Below are positions 27,501 to 43,000 of a DNA stretch of 64,000 nt, one piece after another (within the stretch, counting starts at the first letter, position 1; the number at the start of each line of letters is the position of its first letter). This DNA is from Salminus brasiliensis (taxonomy: Eukaryota; Chordata; Actinopteri; Characiformes; Bryconidae): assembly GCF_030463535.1 (NCBI RefSeq), contig NC_132896.1, positions 31,459,523-31,523,522 on the forward strand, read 5' to 3'. Position numbers and translations under genes: made by a program. The notes below the pieces were generated by a model. That model ran no database searches and was not told the DNA's origin. It worked only from the letters and a program-made list of their open reading frames with translations.

Positions 27501-29838
27501 TGATGTGAAAAACACGGTCACTTTAACCCTGACCTGAAAACACCCAGCTGACTAAAGCAGGAGAGTCCCAGTACACACGTTTTCACTGTTTAGCTCAAAT
27601 CTCTGGGATTTGCATCAATATTAAACCATTTTTACACATCAGTAAAAACTCATATCTGATGTTTATTTGCTTCTATGAGCCAAAACAACTGTCTTTATTA
27701 TTTTTTTTTGCATTTGAATAATTTTGTACTGAAAAAAAGGACATATTAACATTTTGTTGTGCTTTCAATTTAAAAATACCCAAACTGCTCTAGGCCCCAC
27801 TGGCCTGAATTGGGTTGTTAGGCCTCACTTAGCTTTCCAGGCTGTGTTCACATTACAAGTCTCATTGGCTATCTTGACCATTCCCATTCATGAATATAAA
27901 TGTCCTGTATCTGTCTCGTAGCCCGAAACAGACCCACAAGTCCCACCCTTCGACAAAATGAGGAGAACAGTCACCATGCTAGTGGGGAAAAAAAGCCCAC
28001 CCTTGATCTGTGCAAGCGGTAGCCAGAAGAGGTCGAAAAGCCAGGGTTTCTGTGCATTATTGAGCCGAAAGCTACAAACCAATCATGAAGCCGTTATCAG
28101 ATTTTATCAATGATGATCTGATCTTCAGTTTCCAGTATTTTGGTCTCTCCCCATTCGCAGAGATCCGAGTCTGGTGTCGCGTGCCTGGCATTAACCTGGC
28201 CTGTGGGGCTGCAAAGATGGCTTTTGGTCCCGTACATATGCATGAAATCCAATCCGACCGCTCACATTCATGATGCATGCCCACACGTCGAACACGTGTC
28301 CGATCTAGGATCACATATGTAAGGCTATGGGTCACAGCTATGACTGCAGGCAAATCGGATTTGTTTCTCATATCAGATCTGGAGAGACGAACAGCCCCAC
28401 TGTTATTTGCAAGTCATCAGATCGGACCTGCGTGTCCGGACATCATAAACCTATTTGCATGGGTTGCTGTGGTAACGACGTAGCTGCTTTTTAATACAGA
28501 AGCAGGACAGACGGAGGTCGCTCTGGATTGGACGTGGTCGCTGTCTGTCTCGCTGCATAGAAGAAACTTTGAAATCCGATTTGAGCGTCCAGACCGTCCA
28601 GACTGAGACACATCTCTGCAACATCCGATTGTAATCACATTTCACACCACCATGCTATCCGATTACCTGATCAGATTCCAAAAATCAATGTGGATACAAT
28701 CTAGATACGCCAAAAATCCAATTAGGGCTGGCAGTCTGAACATAGCCAAAGTGACTCAAATCTGATTTGAAAAGATCCGATCTGACGTGTCCACACAGCC
28801 CTGGCAAAAATCAGTTGTGTCTCACATTAAAGCCAAAACAAATCTGATCTGAGTCTCTTCAGCCAACTAATGTGAACACAGCTTAGTGCTTGGGCCCCGG
28901 AATTGCCTCTTGCGGCCATAGCCTCTCTTCCTTTCACTGCTGTAGCCTTTCAGAAGATCACAGAGTGGTTTATTAAAATCGTGGAAATATCTGATATCAC
29001 ACGTCTGATGTCATTTCCTGAGCTGAAAAGCGTGATGTTGCTACTTTATGGGTTTAATATGCACAGAACACGACTCTCAGCTCTCACACTCGCCCCACAT
29101 GTCGGCTTTTCTTCAATAGCGCTATTCCGCGGCGCGACGGCGTTGATGTTGATTATCTCCAACAAGCGCTGTTGATTTTAAGAGGGCTTCTTTGTATGGG
29201 GCCCACACTCATTCACTCCTTCAAAGGGGGGGGGGGGGGGGGGGGAGTGTAGGAGGGGGTCCTCATGAATGGCTGGCCTCTTTCACCATCAACTACAATC
29301 AGCACCATCTTTATATTGCCATAGTACCACAGTACTAACTCTAAGGCCATCTATTAGACATCACTGTTCACTATGCCAATGGCAAATATGCTCTTAACTC
29401 GAAGGCGCTGCGGGATGGACGTGCGGACCGACTCGCACTTTGCGGGGAGGGCAGATGGCGGCCTAGGGCTAACGCAACGCCGTGGCTCAATCAAGTAATG
29501 GCCAGAACCAGCATACGCAGCCCTCATTCAATCGATTCTTATATAACAGACCATAAGAATCAGTGCGTGGGTTTATAACTCGAGTGCCTTCAAGCCTTTA
29601 TCAGTTAAACGTGCTGTAAAACACTGTAGAGCGGAGAGCTACTGTAAATCCTACTGCTCGTATTACACCCTTACGGGCAATATCCTGGCACAGTAGCAGG
29701 GCTGAGACCATTACGGGTGGACCTTGCCACTCTACAAGCTGCATGGAGATGGACGCTCTTGGAAGCAAATCTGGGTTAGCTCCCCAGTAGCTCCCTGTGA
29801 AGGCCCTCTTTTTAACCTAGTTCAAGATGTCCCACTGA

Positions 29839-29870
<32 letters not shown>

Positions 29871-32800
29871 CACAAACAGACCATTGGAGAAGTGGCTTTA
29901 GCTAATTGGGTTTATCAGGCCCAGGGTATTAGGGCTAAAATAGTCGCACAATTGTACTTAATGTGACGGAGCAAAGCTCTGCAAAGAAGATCAGAATCAA
30001 CAAATTTAGACACGCAAACCCTTTAAGTGAGCGAGAGAGAGAGAGAGAGAGAGAGACATACAGTGAACCATGTAAGGGATCCATCTGGGGTCTGGAGTCT
30101 GTACAGAAACAGCTTTCAATGGACAACGTCCAGAACATTGAGGGAACACGACATCCTCCTGAAGATCCTAAAGCTTCTAAAGTCACAAAGCTGCTGAGAC
30201 TGATGTGCAAATGCACACAAACAGCCTGTCTAGTCCCTGAAGAGAAGTACTAATAGATAATAACTATCTGGAGTACATAAACATGATGAACCTATTGGCA
30301 CCATGCTGCCTAAGGCCAGGTGTGGGCCCTACAGTGGGCCCTATGAAGTCCCCACCAGCATTGAGCTGTGGAGCAGTGGAAGAACTGTGTTCTCTGGAAT
30401 GATGGTGGTGCTCCATCCAGTAGTTTGCAATCAAAGCAATCAAATCCTTACAGCAATGCTCCTCCAAAAACTAGCAGTAAGCCTTCTTCCTGGACAGTAG
30501 AGACAGGTCCCCCAACTAAAGCTGGAGAAACCCCTATTTTAATATCTTTGATTTCAGAAAAAACAACGAATGAGCAGGTGTCCCAATACTTTTGTCCATA
30601 TTGTGTAGTCCCACACTGCACACTGAACGCTCCTTACTGCTGCCGGCTGGGAATATCGTCTGATAAAGGCATCTAGAGGATGGCAGAAGGCGCACGGCTT
30701 GGACACAGCGGTAAAAACAAAGGATCCACAGAACTGGACCAGGGTTTGAATAGCGTACAGTTCTTCTTGTGCTCGTCATTTATCGGCCATGCCACCTGTA
30801 ACTCAGTTCCATCCCTGAAAGATTTCCTCACTTACACCAAAATATTGTTTTAATTCATAACAAATTTGAAAAATGGTCTCATTATAATGCAAGTCTGTCT
30901 CTATCTCTACGTTCTTTAGTGAAGGCCACCAACAATGACCTGATCTGCCAGCACAACGATGTTGACATGTCGGACTGACGATGGTCAGCTGACGTTCTAG
31001 GACCACAACATACCACCATATTTAAAGTGTATTTAAAGGGTTTTGAGAAACGTGTGGAGAAGAAAACCCCTCTGCAGTAGTTCTTTCAGAGGAAATGTCA
31101 GTTATGAAAATATGCCTAGCCTTGTGAGAAGGTCATCAAGGCCAGAGGAGGATCTACACACCACTGGCAGTCCTAAATTTCAGTCCAGTCAAAATCCTTC
31201 CGTGAACTGTTCACGAATACCAGCATATCTGAGCACGAAGCACTTTCGGTATCATAAAACCACACGCAATAAAGATAAGGCTATGTTGGTGTAAGCGTAT
31301 CTTATCGTACCCGATAGCGCTGTGGACTGTAGAGAGAGAGAGAGTGAGAGAGAGTAAGTGACTGAGTGAGTGATACCCACATCTCGGCCTTAAGAACAGC
31401 CACTGTAAACGGCGGTCATGGCTGAGGCTGAGGCTGAATTACTGTCTGCAATATGTAATGGCTGCAAGTGATCGTTATCTTGCAGGCCTGCTTTCGCCTA
31501 AAGGCCACAAAATCAACAAGCAGCGACACGTCCCTCCGACGATCCTTCCTCGAGCAAGTCCTAACCTGGAGATGTGGGCAGTGTTCAGGGTGTAGAAGAC
31601 TAATGCGGTTCCAACAGCAGACTGGCTTAAAACCGTCCCAACAACGAATCGCTCCGCCGACAAAAACACTCCGACTCATTAATTAACAGCATTTTATCTC
31701 GATTATTGAACGATAATATCGAGCTGCTTAGTTGGCCCAGTATTTAAGTTCTGCCCCATATTGCTTCCATGTCACAGAATGAGTCATGTGACCACCCGGA
31801 GTCAATATTTTTGATTAAATATAAATTGAATAACAGTTTTTATTAATAATAAATAAAAAATACTAATAACTAAGATTACATTGATTAGAAATTCTAAATA
31901 TTGATTCTGATTCAACTTCAATTAATGGCTCAGCCCTGATCAGAACCCATAACTATTACTAAGGGTTAAGAGTTTTGGCCAGCTGAATGGCTGGACCACA
32001 CTTACTCCCTCACACACTCCCTCCATACAGCCTGTTTGAGATGAGCAGTAATGCATGTTATACCCCCCCCCCATGAGGAGGGTGGGTGTGTGGGTGGGTG
32101 GTGTGGATAAACTCTTAAATCTGCAGAGTGACCTGAGGTGACGCCTAATCTCACTGTTCTAGAAAGAGTGTAAATCTGAAGGGGCCTGAAGGCTGACTTC
32201 AGGACCTGTTACACTGCAGGAGTGGGCGATACTTTGATACATCATCGCGAGTATCGGCCAATCCTGATCCAGATTTCATCGTCATCTTCATCAATGACAA
32301 ATCACTCATCACCGATTCATCTTCTGATAGTATTTTGTACTGGACAATATCGATGTCCACTAAAAATGTTTAATATTTTTTCAGACTCAAACTAGAGATG
32401 ACTCAATATCACTCTGCCTTAATCAGTACCGATATTAGAGCAGGGCGATATGGGGAAAAAAATGATATCACGATATGTAATGGCACTTTTTATGATATAT
32501 ACGATATTTATCACAATATTTTGTCATGTAGACAAAATGCACCAACAACATAATACTCTGCCTTAATCAGTACCAATTTTAGAGTAGGGCGATATGGGAA
32601 AAAATTATATTGTGATAAATATCGTATATCGTAAAAAATATCTTGTCTAAATATTGTGATATAATTTTTTCCCCATATCGCCCAGCTCTAATATCGGTAC
32701 TGATTGTCTACATGACAAAATATTGAGATAAATATCACATATCGTAAAAAATGCCTTTAAATATTGTGATAATTTTTTCCCATATCGCCCAGCTCTAATA

Positions 32801-33981
32801 TCGGTACTGATTGTCTACATGACAAAATATTGAGATAAATATCACATATCGTAAAAAATGCCTTTAAATATTGTGATAATTTTTTCCCATATCGCCCAGC
32901 TCTAATATCGTGATATTTTGTTATGTAGACAAAATATCTACAGCATAATTTTCTTTTAAAACTGCCAACAAATACTCTGCCTTAATCAGTACCGATGTTA
33001 GAGCTGGGCGATATGGGAAAAAATATATATCACGATATTTAAAGATATTTTTTACGATATACAATACTTGTCATGTCGACAAAATGCACCAACAGCATCA
33101 TTTTCTTATAAAACTGCCACCAAATACTCTCCCACACTGAGTACCGTGACTTTTACTTAAAACATGGTTCACTCCATTTAATTAAATGGGACAGATTACA
33201 CTCACTGTAATGAAATATGCAGTTAATCAGCGCTCTTTAAGAGCTGGCGATATTCACGATACACTCATAAAAGCATACTGCGTACCACGATAACAAAATA
33301 TATCACAATACGATAAAACATTGTCATATTGCCCTACAGCTCTAACCGATATCGATATTTAAATCTTGAGTATCTGCCAATACCGATCTGATTTAGTAAA
33401 CGAGCCAAACCTCTAACTACAGACAAACTAAACGCCATGATAATACATCACTTCATCTTTACCACCACCGCCGAACCGACGTAGCCAGAGGAAGGGAGGA
33501 GAGAACAAGCAAAGCTAAACAAAACAAAAAAACTACACAAAATAACGGTCAGACATTCCTGAGGGAATTACATTAGCGCGAGTCTGGAGGAGGACGGGAA
33601 CTCTCCAGGAATAGGCCTGTGAACGTGAGCAGTCACAGGTGAAGCGTAAGGCACAGGGAAGCAATCACACACACAGCAGTTGCATTGTGGCGGTCATTCT
33701 ACACCTTCAGTCGGGCATGAGACTCGCGGCCCGGAGCCAAGAGAGGCAGAGTGGCCGTAATACCTGTAAAAGCAGAAGCAGCTCTTTCCCTTTCGTAAAT
33801 GAACGATTCCTTTATACCTGCAGGAACTGATACTGATCCAAATTCTGCCACACATTTTCATAACTAGGCAAACGTCTTGAGGATCAATTGATACATAGAA
33901 GATAAAAACTATTAAAGTTAAACTTAAAATAAACTAAAGTTTGAGGGAAAAAAAGATTTTCTTTGAAAATTAATAAATTTT

Positions 33982-34023
<42 letters not shown>

Positions 34024-37000
34024 TCTAAATATAATAATAAGAAAAAAAATGGAAACAAGAGATGGCACAATACCACTTTTCCGATACCAATGTAGAAACT
34101 CGGAATATCAGCCAATATGGATCCAAATTCCATCTTTAAAAGCTACTAAACTTCAATAACTAAACTAAACTTTAACCCCTAGACTCAGTATGCCCACACC
34201 CAGTGTGTCACTCTCATAACTACATTATTATCATAATTAACAGCAGTTTTATAGGCCCCAAAATAGAGCCCTGTGGGACTCCACAATATATGCTTAACCA
34301 AATAGGTTCCAAATCATTCAGTTTCTACATTTGGAATAATAGCTGAATAATAAACCTAGGGCTCAAGGCCATAAACCAGACGTGGTATGATACCACTTGA
34401 TGTATGATTTGTTCACTGAAATTAGTTTTGGGGCGATATTTTTAATATTTATTCTTTAAAATAAGGGGAAAAAACTTTGTAAAAACATTGTATGCTCCAA
34501 TATCAATACTGTTTTATGATAAATTACCAAAATTGATTAACAAAACGTCAAACAAACTAGAACACTTTGTCTTTTTGATACAGATGATTACTGAGATGAT
34601 TGAGTATCAGCCAACACTGATCATTTATTTCTTTATTTATTTTGGTTTGAATGTTTAATACTGAGATTGAAGCCAGTTTTGGACAATATTTATAATATTT
34701 ACTCTCAAAAAGTGATGTTTCTTGCCACTTTATCTGCTCTGAGATTGACAGGGAAGCCTTGAGTAACAGCGGATACCAATACTGATCCAATATTTTATTC
34801 TGTAAAAAACTACAAAGCTTTAATAAAGAAGCAAAACAATCTATTGGCTGCCAAGAGTATCAGTCAGCACGGTGCTTATTCACTAAAATATCCAAATATG
34901 TTTTAAAATGAGCTGAATTCTTGAATTGAAGTTAAGTCAATAAACACGGCATCATTTCCTCCTCAGCGTTTTCTGCTGATGTTAGCTGTATATCAATACC
35001 CATCGATACAGATACATCTCTCTAAGCTGCAAACGCTAAAAGGGTATTCAACCTGACAGACCAAAGTGACTGAAATAACAAGAGAGATATATTCCCCAAC
35101 TCACTCGAACGGATTTAAGGAGCTTAAAGTGAGAGACGAGGTGAATTACGGCCGTTTAGGATGGTTGAGAGGTTTTCATGTGGAAAAATGTGGACACTGG
35201 TAAGACTACATTCTCGCCGAACATCATAAACATATGGTGCAGAACAGGTCTGTACCGCCATAAAGAGCAGGAAGGAACATGACCTCATGATCGCGGCGCT
35301 CTAACTGGCTGCCTGCCATTGTCCGTGATGGAGTGGAATCCAATACCAGGCTCATGTGTCTACACTACTGCAGCTGCGAGAGCCAAAAACTACAGCTTGT
35401 GGGACTCAAAACAGGGCTAGAGCATTAATGGTGCGACTGCGAGTTCTCCAGCGTTAGGCCGGCTCCAACTGAATGAGGACAGGCCGGCCTAAATCGGCTA
35501 GTTCAGACGTACAGGTTCTTGAATGAACGGCCAAGCTGCCAGACGGCTTGATGTCAGGCTAACTGGCTAACCAGCTTCCATTGACAGCAAGTACAGCTGA
35601 ACTTTGCCTTTAGCGGAGCATATGATCGCAGCCGGCGCTCCAGGACTGCGTTCGCGGACCTTGCTTGTGGAGGGCGGCCTACATACTGAGAGAAGGAGTA
35701 AGGAGGTCTTGGTAAACAAGCCTTAGCCCAGTGTGGGAGGAGAACAGTGGGGGGTTCCTAGACCTCTTAATCAGGTCATTAATCAGCTCATGCTTTGATC
35801 CACACTCACCAGACTCAAATAGGTTCAGGCACAGGAAGGATTACAGGAGTGCGCAAAGACGCTCTGCTAGAGCTGATCCCAGACCAGCCATGCAAGACTT
35901 TCCCCTTCAACGAGCTCTGGATTAGCTTTTTAACAGCAGATCTTGGATCAGTGTCCGTGTCCGTGCCTCAGCATTGCTTCCTTTCCTGCATGTACACCCC
36001 ACTGACAGCACCAAGATGCGTCATGGAAGCCTCCGAGATACTTTCCCCCAAATGCTCCTCTCTTTCCACCGCAAGGAATGTCTCTGGCACGTCCACTGCG
36101 TCTCAGAAAGATGAATTCAGGGTGATTTACATTTCACTAGCCTTGACATTTCTGTAACGACACTGGAGGAATGCGTGTGCGGTCCGGGGTCGCTCGTTTG
36201 CCAGGCGCTTGTGTAGGACGCGAGTGAGGCATGTAGCGCAAGTGATGCGAAACCTCCGTGGCACCCTGCATTATGCAGATCCCCGGCATTCTCCACCCAA
36301 GGGCAGCGCGAGAGAAATGACGAGGCCTCGTCTCTCCTCCAAAAAGGTTTAAAAATATCTCGTGGAGCTGCATTAAAGAAAGATGAGAGGATGGGAGCAA
36401 AAGCGAGGCGCATCAGCATCAGTCTTAAGGCTCCTGCGGTTGCAGAGAGTCTGCAGGCCTGTAATTATTACTGAAAATTAAAACTGCACACATTTCACAC
36501 GTTAGAAAAAGGGGGCTAGATCCAACACGACCACGAATATCAACTGAAACGCAGTAAAAACTCATCACACAGAGATCCATATAAGGGATTTGTCCCGATC
36601 TAGGTTTATTACCACCCCCGGTCCGACACGACTCTCCTAATGCTGACGATCGGCCCGAAACTGACCTGGTCTTTGTATCTATTAACAATACAACCCCATA
36701 ACTTTGCTAAGATGAGCTAATAAACAACAGGAAACCTCAGTAAAATTGTAGAATTTATAGTATTATAGTGTCCAGTCTGACTGACCTACCAGACCAATCA
36801 GCTCCCAGTATTAGTAAGGTGAGGTACTGATGCTGAATAGGATGGAGGAGGAGTTTCACCACTTAATAGAGATGCAGCTCCACTGCTCAATGCCAGGGGG
36901 GCTTTGTACCCCTCTAGCTGGGCATGGTGACCCGGGGCTCCCGAGCGTCCTGTTCAATTGACAGTGCTTCTCTATGGTGATCATATGAGGCAGAACTCAG

Positions 37001-40000
37001 CACTCATTAGGAAAAGCTGTGAGTAACCAGCTCACTCCTAATTAACGCCTTCATAATTTAAACTATATGGGTCAAACCTGCAATCCGTGTTAATGTACAA
37101 TTAATTATACATTCTAACGAGACGGCAGATCTTCCCATGCATTTTCCAGCGCTGCCTTCAAAAGATGAGATTTCCTCCCATTGATGGAGATCACAGCGAA
37201 GGAGTCACGAGTGGATCGGGAGGGGGTTTTCAGCAGATCAAAGCAGGTCACTGCAGGATAAACACGGCCCGGGCGCAGCACCGACACGAGCGGACCTGAC
37301 CGAACGATCAAAAGAAGCTCCGGAAGGGACAGGGCCTGATAAGCACTCCTGTAGTCCAGCATTAGTTGGCATCAAACACGGCGAAGCCTCGGGACAGGCA
37401 CAAAATGCACATTCACATTCAAGGGCAGCTCCGTTCCCCTCCCTCCCTGACCCTGAAGTCTAGGCGCTCGACAAGACACGGCCTTGTGCGGCACTGAGAC
37501 TACACAGCCAGGCTGCACAATATTGACGACATGCCATGCTGCGTTAGGCCGTAAGCGTGGGCGATACGGCACCCGCCCCGAGGTTAGTGAACAAGTCGCG
37601 AAGGACAAAACGCAGCGGCGGAACATTCACGGGAAGCTGCGAAGAAATACTGAACCATCAGTAAAAATAAAAACTTACACCTTAAAGGCCTCCACGCACC
37701 CTTCAGATCCTCACCCTCATAATTCATAGTGGATACTGAATAGTTTATAGTAGTTACTAAATACTTAGTAGTGGATACAGAGTAATCATTTATAGAAAAA
37801 TAATAAATAAATAAATAAGTAAATCAGAATGGACACTGAATCATTTCTAGTGGTTACAGAATAATTCATAGTGGGTAGTGAAAAAGTCACAGTAGTTACT
37901 GAATAATTCCTAATGGATATTGAGTAATTCACAGTGGATACGGAATAATTCATAGTAGTTACTAATTTATAGTAAATACTGAATAATTTAAAGCAGGAAC
38001 TGAATAATTCATAGTGGGTACTGACTAATTTATTGTAAATACTGATTTTAGTAGTTACAGAATAATTCATAGTGCATGCTGAATAATTCATAGCAGTTTC
38101 TAAATGTGTAGTGCATACTAAATATTTAAAGCACATAACTGAATAATTCATAGTGGGTACTATAAAAGTTACAGCAGTTACTGAATAATTTCTAGTGAAT
38201 ATTAAATAATCCATAATGGATACTGAATCACTCATAGTGCATTACGGAATAATTCATAGTGCATTACTGAATCACTCAAAGTGGATACTGAATCACTCAT
38301 AGTGGATACTGAATCACTCATAGTGGATACTGAATCACTCATAGTAGTTACTAAATCCAATGTGAACAAAAAATATATAAAGCAGATAACTGAAAATGCA
38401 TAGTAGGTACTGACTAATTACTGAATACTAAACACTGACTAAATACTGAATCACTCAAAGTGGATACTGAATCACTCATAGTGGATACTGAATCACTCAT
38501 AGTGGAGACTGAATCACTCATAGTGGATACTGAATCACTCATAGTGGATACTGAATGATTCATGATTCATAGTAAATGATGAACAATAGGTCTCAAAATT
38601 CAAATCTAAAACCAAGCCTAGGCTTTAAGGGGTTAATTAGAAAAAGAAATGAAATCATGACATAACAGGTTTACATCCAATCAGCTACCAGATGCTTTGT
38701 AATAACAGTGTAACAATACACCCCCTTTTACACAGTAACCAGTACATAGTCCCGCTTCTGCCACCAAAAGGCACGGATTCCACAAGACCTGCGAAAGTGA
38801 CCAGTGAGGCAAGACCTCCATAGATCACGCATCGATCCGCCATAGGTGCCCACGTTGCTGTCGCCTTCTCACTGGATGTCCTTTCCTGGATCCCACAGCA
38901 GGGCGACACAAAAGGCAATGCTGGCTATGTTGTGTGGAGTCCATGCCTTGATGGGTCAGAGCACTTCTGGTGGCACGAGGGGCACCAACACAATACTATG
39001 AAGGTGGTTTTAATGTTATGGCTGCAAGCGCCTAGATTTAATCTAAAGTGTCCTTGAAGACGATCTTAAAAGACAAGCCTGGTCCACGCTAGTCCTCCAC
39101 CAATAGCTGCACAAGTATGAAGAACGAGGAAGTGTCCTACCTCTGGATCTTAGAAGAAATCCAAGAACGTGAACCAAGCGAGAGTCCTGATGCACTACAG
39201 CGTGGAAAATACGTTTTTAAGCTTAAAAAAGACGTTTTCACAGCCAGCAGCCACGCCCGCAGTCCCAAACGAAGCCCTGCTGGTGCTTTTGAAGCGTAAA
39301 GCTGTGTGGTCTCGGTGGTTCGCATTATTAGATTCCCCTGCCAACACACAAGTCGTTGTGTCCAGATTAAAAAAAGGGGGTGGTCCGGCAACGGAGTGGA
39401 CCTCAGTCAAATCAGTTTACTTTTAAAAAGCTGCTGGACGGACCTATCAGACCCGCTGGACCAGCCCCATCATTTCTGCACAGTCAAACTAGACCAGCGC
39501 TAAACGACAGTGTCCTGAAAACAGGTCAATTAGGCAGACCGGCCTGTAGACTGTAGAGGCAATACATCACTGACCTTCAGTGTCTGAGTGGAACGGTGCA
39601 ACTCAACATCACATGGCCAGGCGGCGGCGCCGGCGATGACTCAGTGGGTCTGTTTATAAACTGTGTATTGCACATTCATTATCACAGTCCTCTGCCCCTG
39701 TCCTCGGCCGTGGGGCTTCGTCATTGAAAAAGCGACATCTGACACATTCCAAAAATGTCTGTCAACCTTTTAGAAGTTCCAGCAGAGAGTTCAGCCTTTA
39801 ACAAACACAAACACACACACTAGTGAGCAAACACACACAGCGATACAGCACACACCAGCCTGTACCGGTGGGCAGCCATTGCTGCAGCGCCCAGGGTTAC
39901 ACAACAGTGGGCATTGAACCAACAACCCTGCGATCAATAGCCTGGCCCTCTAACCGCTAAGCCACCACCTCACATATGGGATAAGAAATCTCGGTATACA

Positions 40001-43000
40001 GATCCAGACTGGGAGCGCTGCTCCGTTTACACGCCGCTGTTCAGTTCGCAATACATTCGGCAGCTCACAAGTTGAACCGCTGATGGAGGTCAGTTCTCTG
40101 GACTGCTCCTGGGCTCTCCCTGGAAGTGGCCCAGAAATCTGGGAAGTGGTCTGGGGTTCGCTTCTAGCGAGGTCTGGTTCAGTCTGCTGCAGGTGTGGAA
40201 GCTACCCGCTCTACTGATTGGTTCTTTTAGTCACATGACTGCTTTTACTTATCGCATGCATGGCTTTAAAATAAATAAATAAATAAATAAATAAATAAAT
40301 AGATAGATAAATAACTTTCCCCTATGAGAACAGCTGCCTGGCGAAATGTCACGACTCCAGAAAGTGCTGTTCCTCTCCACGTGAGTGTTTGTATCCAAGG
40401 AAAATAAGGAATAAGCCATAAGCAGATGAACCTAGCTCCGTATTTAGCAAAAACAGGTGCAGAAAAGTGACGTACGGAATCAGCGACCCAGCGATAATAA
40501 GCCCCTCCCCAAAAAGGGGATTGGCCCTGGGTGCGAACTCGGGTATTAAGGACAAATGTGAAAAAGCCCTGAAAATTGGGGAGGAAAATTAGGCCAAATA
40601 ATTATTAATTGAAAAATAAAACCAAGACCAACTGTTAAGCATGGTGGTGGATCAGTCAAGCTTTGAGCTTGTGTTGCAGCCAGTGACATAGGGGGCACTT
40701 CACTGCTTAAAAAAAAAATATATATATAAATAAATAATTCTGGAAGCAAACATCAGATTACAATAAAAAATAAATAAATAAAATTTATTTTAAAAAAATA
40801 GGAAAAATAAATAAATAAATAAATAAATAAAAGATAAAAATAAATATATATATAAAGATATAAGGGTGCCTTCTGCATTTGCCTTTTTCAGCACATACCG
40901 AAATCGTTCCAGGCTTAATACACTCATGTTGCCCATTGTGCACTAAAGGTCATATACAGGCCGCCCCACGAATCCAGACATAAAGGCGTGAAGGAGTGTA
41001 TCCCATGAAGGAAAGCCTCAGTCAATAACAGCCTTGGGCGGCTGAAACTAGCCACTGTGTATAAAAACGGAGACGAGCGTCAGTGTATGTGTGTATGTGC
41101 AAAACCGTTTATCTGAGGACACGGACTCCGTCCGCAGTCAACACAAAAAGAACATGTGACTCCATTTACGCTGGCAGGCCGAGTGCGAGCCCGGGGGCTA
41201 CGGACAGACGCTCTGGCTCGGAAAAACACCAAAGGTCCCTGAGCCCCGAGCGAGCGTCTGTAAATCACTCGGCACAGTACAGAAGCTGTTCCTCCTTACT
41301 GGAAAGCGGACAAATATCACAGCGCCTCCAAAAAACGCCGTGTTTAGATAACAGCCACCAGATCAGCAGACGGCCTGCGGATATTCCACGTGTTTGGCCG
41401 CGTTCAACAACTAAGAGCGAGGCGGTGCTGCCGCTTTGTTGGCGGAGATAAAAATGAGTGTGATGGGACCATTAGCACAGCATGCTGATGCTAAAGGCTC
41501 TGCAGGCCATAAAGCACCTGCAGCCCCAATGACTGGCACATGTGCAGAGACAGGCTATCAGCAGCCAACAAAAGGGGGAACAGGGTCAGGAGACCAATTT
41601 TCCTAAAATAAAGCCCTGTTGTTTTCCTTTAAGTGCTGCCGGGCTTCTCGTATGCGCTTCCCCATCCTGCCCAAGGCAGGAAAGACGCAATCGGTCCAGG
41701 AGGAGAAGGTCTGGGCCTTCAAAAAGACACATTAGCAGATGATACAGACATATTTAGCTCAAGCCTTGCCCAACAGTCCAACTGTGCAACATCTCAGTAG
41801 TGATGGCGGGTTCGGGGCACCTGTGGGGTGGGCTCCTTTTCAGGGAGGACATTTCTGCAGAGGCCCCTCCTTAGTGCTCAACTTGCTTTCAGGCGAAGTT
41901 GCGTGTTGGTCTGGTACGAAAAACATACATCATATCAAAGGCAACTTGAGCCCCTTCCACACTCCCACAAATATAATTACGGGAATCTTCAAGTTATGCA
42001 TTTTGGGTGGGGGAGCAGTGTACACCATATGCATTAGAACGGGCACCAACATCCCCCAATACAATCATTTTACAATTACATTTTAATCATTTACTGTGCA
42101 ATTTTTCAGCACTACATCTAGTGAAGTAGGTCTCCAATTATTCTCTTCACTGATGACGTCACCAAAAAATCTAAAATAATATTTATTATCATTTTAAAAC
42201 ACATGAATATGAATATAAATATCCTATAATAGCTTTTTTATTGTTACTCTGCTGGGGAAAAATATTAATACATGTTTCGCCCCAAAATGCCCTGAAAGTG
42301 ATTGTGCATCTAGTGGGGGAAAAAACACAGCGCATCCAACAAGAACAAAAGCCTCATATTTTATATAGCAATAACAATAAAAACATGGGAACTTGGGAAC
42401 AGTACAGTGCGTCCTGATTCTACACTCACTGTATATACATATATTTAATCAGTCAATTTCCACAACATATGACGTCATTTTTTTACAACATCAGATTTTA
42501 CCACAATAACTAAATTAAAATAAGAAATACAAAAAAAAACACAATTTTTCTGACTGTACTTAAAAACAAGGGGGTTCTTCAAAGGGTCTTTAACAACAGC
42601 AATGGTTTTACATATAAATTTCCCGACAGTTTTAAAGACCAGCCTCGGGTAGATTATCTATGCAGAGCTCCACAGGGAAATGCATCGACTGGAAATCTCA
42701 TGCAGGTAAATTCCTGGGTCGATTAAATTCCTTTACTACGATTTCGGCACCAGCTTAGGTTCCCACTAAACCCCCCAGATCCTTACTTCCTGGGTAAAAG
42801 TGCCAGTTTTACAGGGTACACCTCACCTCGCAAAGGAAATTACCACAAGGGAAGACTAGTCAAGGATAGGTAAGGGTCGTCAAGAGCATAGGGGGTATTT
42901 TTGTTGTTATTTCTTCAATGGGAAGGGGGCAGCACCCCCTCAAACCTCAAATCAAGCCCTGAGCTTTTCTTTACTTGTATAAACTACAAGGTCCCAAAGG

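Larger units (their letters stand above)
39040..42610. other. rapgef2 intron 1, unique sequence with simple repeats
   Basis: Contains the SINE head at 39870 and AAAT-rich repeats. No coding exon or RNA gene seen. Confidence 0.5.

Noticed and set aside
39870..39976. Genuine tRNA gene
   Set aside because: A- and B-box-like stretches are present, but a full cloverleaf does not close well and the context fits a SINE head.
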